Of a stretch of DNA of 9,801 nt, positions 1-4,625 are shown in pieces (the first letter of the stretch is position 1; each line of letters begins with the position of its first letter). Both the position numbers and the translations under genes were made by a program. The DNA comes from Parvularcula sp039033795 (lineage in GTDB: Bacteria; Pseudomonadota; Alphaproteobacteria; Caulobacterales; Parvularculaceae): assembly GCA_039033795.1 (NCBI GenBank), contig JBCCBY010000103.1, positions 1-9,801 of the forward strand. The letters run 5' to 3'. A model generated the notes under the pieces. That model ran no database searches, was not told where the DNA came from, and saw only the letters and a program-made list of their open reading frames with translations.

Positions 1-625
1 GGGGCGCTCTATGTTGGCAGCGGCATTCAACATGGCGGTATCGATGTGGCCAACAAAACAGGCCCCGCTGGACCCGAACTGATCCGGGTCTTTGACGATG
101 GCTCATGGGAGCTTTTGGTGGGCGCCGAACGCGAGCTTCCCGACGGCCGACGGATTGCGCCCAAGTCTGGCTTCGGACCGGGGTTCAACAGTTTTTTTCA
201 ACGGCTATTTTTGGCGTATGGGCGTGCATAATGGGTGGCTCTATCTGGGTACGTTTAATTGGGCACTGATGATGAGCTATTCACGTAAAGATGGTTGGCC
301 CGATCTGTTTCGACGCTTCTATGGCCACCTTGGGCCCTCGGGTGTCCGCGATAAGTTGAGTGGTGCCCATCTCTACCGATCAGCTGACGGAGAGAATTGG
401 CTTCCCGTGACAACGGATGGATTTGGCAGCCCTTACAATTATGGCATCAGGGCGATCTGCTCAACACCGCATGGCGTCTGCATTGGGACGGTCAATCCAT
501 TTGCTCCGAAGGTTGCGCAAATCGACAAAGACGGTCAGCTTCTTGGCTATGAAGACAACCCCCGTGGGGGGTTCGAGATTTGGTTGGGCGAGACCAAAGC
601 GCCCTTCCCGATCAGCGGCCATTAA
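1..625 (+). pseudogene. Beta-propeller/Asp-box protein, 3' part, frameshifted
   Basis: The reading frame enters from the left edge. Frame 1 is open from base 1 and closes at a TAA at 232-234, while the homologous-looking continuation lies in frame 2 up to the TAA at 623-625. The switch falls at a run of seven T (192-198). Removing one T gives a continuous product reading NSFFNGYFWRMGVHNGWLYL across the junction, so the break is a single-base expansion. The product is rich in short Gly/Trp/Tyr beta-strand motifs (LYVGS, LYLGTFN, VCIGTVNPF) and contains one clear Asp-box, SADGENW, of the BNR/sialidase type. This points to a beta-propeller, usually secreted or surface exposed. The N-terminus and any signal peptide lie outside the window. 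The exact family is not recognised and no catalytic residues can be assigned. The T7 expansion could be a true mutation, a sequencing error, or a slippage site. The stop is 3 bp before the next ATG, suggesting co-transcription with the esterase. Confidence 0.6.
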
Positions 626-628
626 AGG

Positions 629-1474
629 ATGGGATACGGTGTCAAACGCCCGCTCCTGCCTCTCCGCACACGCCACCAAGGCCAAGAACGGCGCCACCTT
701 TGCTCCTATCCCGCCGGTGATGCCGCACCCCTCCCTTTGATCCTCGCACTCCACCCTGGCCGCTCCTCTCCGCGGGGCATGGCGCGTCTCACCAAGCTTC
801 ATCGCCTTGGCCAAGAGGAGGGCTTTGCGGTGCTCTATGTTGCAGGGTCCGGCCCGCGAAAACGGCGCCTCACATGGAACGCCGACGACAACAAAGACGA
901 GGCGAACGACGTGCGCGCCATCGCTGAGGCAACGGATGCGTTCTCGGCCAGATTCTCAGTTGATCCGAACAGGATCTATCTTGTCGGATTTTCGCAAGGA
1001 GCAGCCATGGCCTATCGTTTTGCCTCAGAGGCAGGCGGAGACGTGGCGGCCATCGCGGCCGTGTCAGGTTCCTTTCTCGGCCATGGTCGAGAAAAAAGCG
1101 ATGACCTCTCGGTTTTTCACCTTCACGGCGATCTGGACGAGAGCGTTCCATTAAAAGGTGGGTCCGGACGGTTTACCCGTCAAGGTCGGCACTGGCTGCC
1201 TGCCCGCCAAAGCATCAAGCGTTTCACCGCGAGCGACGAAACGACCTCCTACCGGGAAACGGGTCCTGGCTTGGTGGTCGAAGGTTGGATCGCAAGCGAT
1301 CGTTCAAGCGAACAACGGCTGACCATCCTTGAGGGATCAGGCCACGGATGGCCAGGGCAGCCACGCCGTCTGTGGCAACGATTGATGCGAATTCCTGTCC
1401 GCCAGGATTATCAGGCTACAGAAGAAATCTGGAATTTCCTCAAGGACAAAAGACGCTCTTCCGTTAACAGATGA
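629..1474 (+). CDS. PHB-depolymerase/feruloyl-esterase-like alpha/beta hydrolase
   Basis: A 281-aa serine hydrolase resembling the LpqC/PHB-depolymerase (esterase D-like) group, which cleaves ester bonds in polyhydroxyalkanoates, feruloylated sugars or related esters. The core begins at about residue 35 with LPLILALHPGR (beta strand and oxyanion-hole region). An aromatic/Asn motif LTWNADDN at 81-88 follows, then VDPNRIYLVGFSQGAAM with the GxSxG nucleophile Ser122. HLHGDLDESVPL supplies the acid, probably Asp170, and GSGHGWPG supplies His239. The triad order and spacing are normal for the family. No signal peptide is visible, so the protein looks cytosolic unless the start is wrong. The first 20 or so residues are basic and unlike the family. 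ATG 629 has only AAGG directly abutting it, so initiation probably depends on coupling to the upstream stop at 623-625. Substrate cannot be predicted; a role in PHA turnover is possible but unproven. Confidence 0.8.
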   Translation: MGYGVKRPLLPLRTRHQGQERRHLCSYPAGDAAPLPLILALHPGRSSPRGMARLTKLHRLGQEEGFAVLYVAGSGPRKRRLTWNADDNKDEANDVRAIAEATDAFSARFSVDPNRIYLVGFSQGAAMAYRFASEAGGDVAAIAAVSGSFLGHGREKSDDLSVFHLHGDLDESVPLKGGSGRFTRQGRHWLPARQSIKRFTASDETTSYRETGPGLVVEGWIASDRSSEQRLTILEGSGHGWPGQPRRLWQRLMRIPVRQDYQATEEIWNFLKDKRRSSVNR

Positions 1475-1488
1475 GGATAGGAACCAGC

Positions 1489-2841
1489 CTACTCGCCCTC
1501 TCCAACCGAAAGGGGTGACTGACCCACCGCGACTTGCAGATCCACCAACGCCATCTGCCGGTCACGCTTTGCTCGTAAGACGTTCACACGGGCCGTGGTG
1601 AGGTCTCGCTCTGCATCGGCGAGCTCAAATTCGGTCGAAATGCCATAGCTCGCTGCCCTCCGCGCGAGCAACAGGCTTCGTTCGGCCACGTCTGCGCTTT
1701 GCTCAGCAAACTGCTCCGTCGCCATCGCTCGCGCGTGCTCTTGCCATGCATCATAGGCCGTGCGCCGAACTTCTCGCTCTGCGGCATCACCGTCCAACGC
1801 CAAGGCTCGTTCGAGCTCCCGTGCCTCCCGCACACCTGCCCTGCGCCGTCCACCATCGAAGATGGGGACGCTGAGGCGAACACCAACCAACGCGTTTTCG
1901 GATTCGTCGGTAAAATCGGATCCGCCTTCGGAGTATTCGTAGGCTGATCGAAAGCTGAGGCTAGGGCGTGTTCGGCTTTTTGCAATCACCACCCCCTCGG
2001 TTGCCGCATCGGAAAGGCGCCGGACGCGATCGACGAAGGGCGCTTTTTCAGCCGCGAGCTGCGCGGCATCGTCGGGTGTCGAAGGCCGGAACGCATTCAT
2101 GGCCGGCCAAGCCAGTGTTCCTGGCAATTCGCCGGAGAGCTGTTCAAAACGCTTGGCGGTGCTCGCATTGCTAATTTTAGCGGTCTGAAAAACGAGCTCG
2201 GCCGCCGCTGCGCGCTGCTGGGCAAGGCTCAAATCCTCTTGCCGTGCCTCGCCAAGCGACACGCGCCTTTCAAACAGGTGTTCTCGTTCCGCAGCCAGCG
2301 CATAGTTCTCCTCCGCCAACGCCAGAATGGAGCGGTTCGTCAGAGCATCAAGATAAGAAGAAATGGCTTCCCTTTCGGCAAGCAGCTCCGCCTGGGTCAC
2401 CGACGCATGGGCTGCTTTCAGTTCAGCAACGGCCCGGCCAATATCGGCTTTCCGGCGCCCTCCGGTGTAAAGCTCCATGATCGCCTCCACACCGACAATT
2501 GCCTGGGTAAAATCATCATCAAGATTAAAGCGAAACTCATCGAAGGTCAGCTCTGTGCCGCCAAGCTGGAGATCTGAAACAGTCAGATCCCGGGTCGCTG
2601 CATCCGTGTACCGATAGCCATAATCCCCAAACGCCCTCACCTCCGGCATCCGCTGGGCGCGCGCTGCGTAAACTCGTTCGCTTGCCGCGTCCATGCGATG
2701 GCGAGCAGCCTCGAGTTCAGGACTGTTCGACAAAACATCTTGGGCAAAAAGATCAAAGGTCTGCGCGGATGAGGTATCCATCAGTACCCACGCCATCATT
2801 GACGCGCAACACATTGTCCTCCATCGACGGATCGCACCCAT
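1489..2841 (-). CDS. TolC-family outer-membrane channel of type I secretion
   Basis: A 450-aa outer-membrane efflux protein of about the usual TolC length. Residues 1-26 form a signal peptide (basic MGAIRRWR, a short hydrophobic stretch, then TSSA before Q27). The mature protein shows the two-fold OEP repeat: long Ala/Glu/Arg-rich helices alternate with strand segments ending in ELYTGGRRKADIGRA in the first half and VPIFDGGRRRAGVREA in the second. These correspond to the family's [PL]-[FY]-DGG turn. The C-terminus (DLQVAVGQSPLS) is typical. In the cell it would form the trimeric outer-membrane duct that docks with the HlyD adaptors and ABC protein encoded at 4626-9801, although it is transcribed separately on the opposite strand. 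It converges on the esterase with a 14-bp gap that contains no visible terminator hairpin. The start at 2841 is supported by the Shine-Dalgarno sequence AGGGGAG. ATG at residue 10 is a weaker alternative. Confidence 0.92.
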   Translation of the reverse strand: MGAIRRWRTMCCASMMAWVLMDTSSAQTFDLFAQDVLSNSPELEAARHRMDAASERVYAARAQRMPEVRAFGDYGYRYTDAATRDLTVSDLQLGGTELTFDEFRFNLDDDFTQAIVGVEAIMELYTGGRRKADIGRAVAELKAAHASVTQAELLAEREAISSYLDALTNRSILALAEENYALAAEREHLFERRVSLGEARQEDLSLAQQRAAAAELVFQTAKISNASTAKRFEQLSGELPGTLAWPAMNAFRPSTPDDAAQLAAEKAPFVDRVRRLSDAATEGVVIAKSRTRPSLSFRSAYEYSEGGSDFTDESENALVGVRLSVPIFDGGRRRAGVREARELERALALDGDAAEREVRRTAYDAWQEHARAMATEQFAEQSADVAERSLLLARRAASYGISTEFELADAERDLTTARVNVLRAKRDRQMALVDLQVAVGQSPLSVGEGE

Positions 2842-2849
2842 GAATTGAT

Positions 2850-2856
2850 CTCCCCT
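2850..2856 (-). promoter_or_regulatory. Shine-Dalgarno of the TolC-family gene
   Basis: On the minus strand AGGGGAG lies 8 nt before the ATG at 2841. It fixes the start that yields a complete signal peptide. Confidence 0.7.
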
Positions 2857-2906
2857 GCGACAGACTAACGGCGACGCCCCTCGACATCAACTGTTGCAAA
2901 GCCAAC

Positions 2907-2935
2907 TTGATCGCTTGAGCGCCTGCGACTTCAAT
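2907..2935 (+). promoter_or_regulatory. Weak candidate promoter for the second hydrolase
   Basis: TTGATC (2907-2912) and TTCAAT (2930-2935) are separated by 17 bp in the 153-bp divergent gap between tolC and the hydrolase at 2995. The spacing is ideal for a housekeeping sigma factor but the -10 hexamer is poor. No better pair was seen. The tolC promoter must also lie in or near this gap, and none was clear. Confidence 0.25.
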
Positions 2936-2984
2936 ACGTTGCGCTTCCATGGTAGCACGGGAGGGTGGCCTGCCGCGGCCGACA

Positions 2985-2991
2985 AGGGGGA
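2985..2991 (+). promoter_or_regulatory. Shine-Dalgarno deciding the hydrolase start at ATG 2995
   Basis: AGGGGGA is followed 3 nt later by ATG 2995. The alternative in-frame GTG at 2965 lacks so good a site, so the shorter 238-aa product is preferred. Confidence 0.6.
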
Positions 2992-2994
2992 TTT

Positions 2995-3711
2995 ATGGAC
3001 GACGTCTCGGGTGTCACAACGCAATGGAATGCTGGCTCACCACGGTTAATGGTGGCATTGAGCGGCTTTGCGTCGCGCTACAGGCCATGGGACGCTTTTC
3101 ATTTTCAGGGCCTGACCAAGAACTACACGGTCAACAAACTTTTTCTGCGGGACCCGGAGCAGGCGTGGTATCATCGCGGCATTCACGGTGTCTCCCGCAC
3201 CATCGACGAGACTGCCGCGTATGTGGCGGGCACGGTGGGGGAGCTGGGGGTTGAACGCACCGTGGCCATTGGTGTGTCATCGGGGGGATACGGCGCGCTG
3301 CTTTTGGGTTGGCTGCTCGACTTTGACGAAGTCCACGCAATTGCTCCGCAGTCTTATGTCGACATCGACAACAGGATCGCGAATGACGATTACTACATGG
3401 ATGAGCAGGTCGCGAACATTTACACTTATGAGTACGCGCAAAGCGAGTATTTTGACCTCAAGCCTCTCTTTGAAAGCGACATCAACAGGCGCACGGCCTT
3501 TCACATTCATTATTGTGATACGCATCGTCTTGATACGATCCACGCGGAACGTCTTGAACACATTCCGAATGTCACCCTGCACCGTTATGCCGAGGGCGGA
3601 CACAAACTCACCCCGCTCCTGACACGGAATGGTAAACTCGACGAGATCATCTCAAGCTCGTTGCAGGTCCCGCCAGCACCGGCGCGCCGTGCCAAGACGG
3701 TGAACGCCTAA
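2995..3711 (+). CDS. Alpha/beta hydrolase with GVSSGGYG elbow
   Basis: A 238-aa protein with an alpha/beta-hydrolase layout: strand PRLMVALSGFASR (16-28), then FLRDPEQAWYHRG (50-62), then the nucleophile elbow AIGVSSGGYGALLLG (91-105) with Ser95 in GxSxG. HAIAPQSYVDID follows at 114-125. The late HIHYCDTHRLDTIHAERL (170-187) probably provides the acidic residue, Asp175 or Asp180, and EGGHKLTPLL supplies His203. From memory, the FLRD...WYHRG and PQSYVD motifs resemble a group of hydrolase/acyltransferase-like proteins found near glycan and capsule loci, and more distantly Asp2 of accessory Sec systems. That comparison is not checked here. There is no signal peptide or transmembrane segment, so a cytosolic location is likely. 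It is transcribed divergently from tolC and convergently with the coiled-coil gene (31-bp gap, no hairpin seen). It could be an esterase or O-acyl transferase; the substrate is unknown. It is not similar in motif detail to the esterase at 629-1474. Confidence 0.75.
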   Translation: MDDVSGVTTQWNAGSPRLMVALSGFASRYRPWDAFHFQGLTKNYTVNKLFLRDPEQAWYHRGIHGVSRTIDETAAYVAGTVGELGVERTVAIGVSSGGYGALLLGWLLDFDEVHAIAPQSYVDIDNRIANDDYYMDEQVANIYTYEYAQSEYFDLKPLFESDINRRTAFHIHYCDTHRLDTIHAERLEHIPNVTLHRYAEGGHKLTPLLTRNGKLDEIISSSLQVPPAPARRAKTVNA

Positions 3712-3742
3712 AACCTGTCAGCACCGCACGGCCGCACATCTC

Positions 3743-4408
3743 TTAGCCGAGTTTCGCCTTGAGCTCTTCAATCTGCTTGGTGAGGTTTGTCACCTCCGCA
3801 CGCAAGGCTGTGACCTCGGCTTCGACCTTATCGATCCTTGGTTTGGAAAACGCTTGAAGCAGCTCCTGCCCCTCGCCGCTGGTCATGTCTTTGCGCACGC
3901 CTTCCCATCCAAGCTGCTGCATTTTCTGAAGAAAATTCACAAAACGCTCGAGGTGTTCAAGGTTCACACCCGACGCCATTTGCTGGCCCTCAGCGGGCGG
4001 CGCGGTCAAAAAGTCATGAAAGCGGCGCGTCATGTTCTTGCCAGCAGCGCCAATCAAGTCCGAGCGTTCCCGCAGGCCATCGAGCACCTTGCCAAGGCCA
4101 AACTCGGTAAACGTTGTGCCGGGAACCATGGGGGGGTTCTCTTCGCCTTCAGGCTTGGCACGGAGAGAATTGAGCAAGAAGGTGGCGAAGTATTTGGTCC
4201 GGTCACCGCCATAACTCTCACCCATGCCGCCATCACTTGGCGCTGCAGCCGCAGCTGACGCTTGGGACGGCGGAGGAGGCGGTGCAGCCGCTGGTGATGC
4301 CCCCGCCGGCGCACCTTGACCAATTTTTGCAGCCTGCTCCTTCAGCGCCAAAAGCCTTGCCCGCCGAGCTTCGAGCTCGCCACCTTCGATTTGATCCGTT
4401 GCGCTCAT
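3743..4408 (-). CDS. Hypothetical protein with C-terminal coiled coil
   Basis: A 221-aa protein of unrecognised family. Residues 8-30 form a charged amphipathic helix (ELEARRARLLALKEQAAKIG). Residues 32-58 are a low-complexity Ala/Pro linker containing five consecutive prolines. Residues 70-188 form a folded-looking helical region with FATFLLN, FTEFGLGKVLDGL, RRFHDFL and ERFVNFLQKMQQLGWEGV. Residues 191-220 are a near-ideal coiled coil: hydrophobic residues at 192, 195, 199, 202, 206, 209, 213, 216 and 220 keep an unbroken 3-4 spacing. It has no signal peptide and no membrane segment. Start 4408 is chosen because GGGGGA lies 8 nt upstream and the product begins MSATDQ. The longer open frame to 4501 adds an N-terminus without coding character. 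It is divergent from the exporter operon across 217 bp and might share its control. A C-terminal coiled coil after a Pro/Ala linker occurs in some granule-associated proteins, but nothing specific supports that here. Confidence 0.8.
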   Translation of the reverse strand: MSATDQIEGGELEARRARLLALKEQAAKIGQGAPAGASPAAAPPPPPSQASAAAAAPSDGGMGESYGGDRTKYFATFLLNSLRAKPEGEENPPMVPGTTFTEFGLGKVLDGLRERSDLIGAAGKNMTRRFHDFLTAPPAEGQQMASGVNLEHLERFVNFLQKMQQLGWEGVRKDMTSGEGQELLQAFSKPRIDKVEAEVTALRAEVTNLTKQIEELKAKLG

Positions 4409-4558
4409 TGTCGTCGTCCCCCGGCTCCATGTCGCTTCACAGCGGCGGCCGATTTCAGCCGCACGCCGAAAAGTTGTGCACTGCAAAGAAGGGTACTGCA
4501 TGATCGGCGCGCGGAAAAGAGAAAATCCTGCTGAATGAAGGTGAAAGCGCGATCAGGA

Positions 4559-4587
4559 TTGTGCGGCGCGCACTTTGACGGTAAGAT
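4559..4587 (+). promoter_or_regulatory. Candidate promoter of the exporter operon
   Basis: TTGTGC (4559-4564) and TAAGAT (4582-4587) are separated by exactly 17 bp, a plausible sigma-70-type pair. The transcription start would fall near 4594, giving a leader of about 30 nt before TTG 4626. The upstream TTG at 4575 lies inside this promoter, which argues against that start. Confidence 0.4.
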
Positions 4588-4610
4588 TACAAGGCAAACG
4601 GGCTAGCGCC

Positions 4611-4618
4611 GAGGGGGA
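4611..4618 (+). promoter_or_regulatory. Shine-Dalgarno favouring TTG 4626 as start
   Basis: GAGGGGGA ends 7 nt before TTG 4626. The alternative TTG at 4575 has no purine-rich site at proper distance. No ATG or GTG in this frame is available between the in-frame stop at 4542 and the conserved domain. Confidence 0.55.
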
Positions 4619-4625
4619 TTCGGCT

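Larger units (their letters stand above)
4409..4625. other. Divergent intergenic region upstream of the exporter operon
   Basis: This 217-bp gap separates the coiled-coil gene (leftward) from the exporter operon (rightward). It holds the operon's candidate promoter and ribosome site, the leftward ribosome site GGGGGA (minus strand, 4417-4422), and an inverted pair AATCCTG/CAGGATT (4524-4530 and 4554-4560). No convincing leftward promoter, small RNA or small ORF was seen. Confidence 0.6.

Noticed and set aside
1..625. Type I secretion cargo signature in the propeller protein
   Set aside because: No RTX nonapeptides (GGxGxDxxx) or recognisable C-terminal secretion region are present in the visible part.
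1475..1488. Possible bidirectional terminator between the convergent esterase and tolC genes
   Set aside because: The 14-bp gap contains no hairpin or T-run.
2753..2950. Minus-strand 65-codon open frame overlapping the start of the TolC-family gene
   Set aside because: It has no ribosome site before its ATG at 2950, overlaps the tolC signal-peptide region in another frame, and shows no recognisable domain. It cannot be an N-terminal extension of tolC because the frames differ.
4445..4460. Small stem GCGGC/GCCGC upstream of the coiled-coil gene
   Set aside because: A five-pair stem in GC-rich DNA with no T-tract is not convincing as a terminator or riboswitch.
4409..4501. N-terminal extension of the coiled-coil protein to the ATG at 4501
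   Set aside because: The added residues look non-coding. The internal ATG at 4408 has a good ribosome site and starts a sensible sequence.
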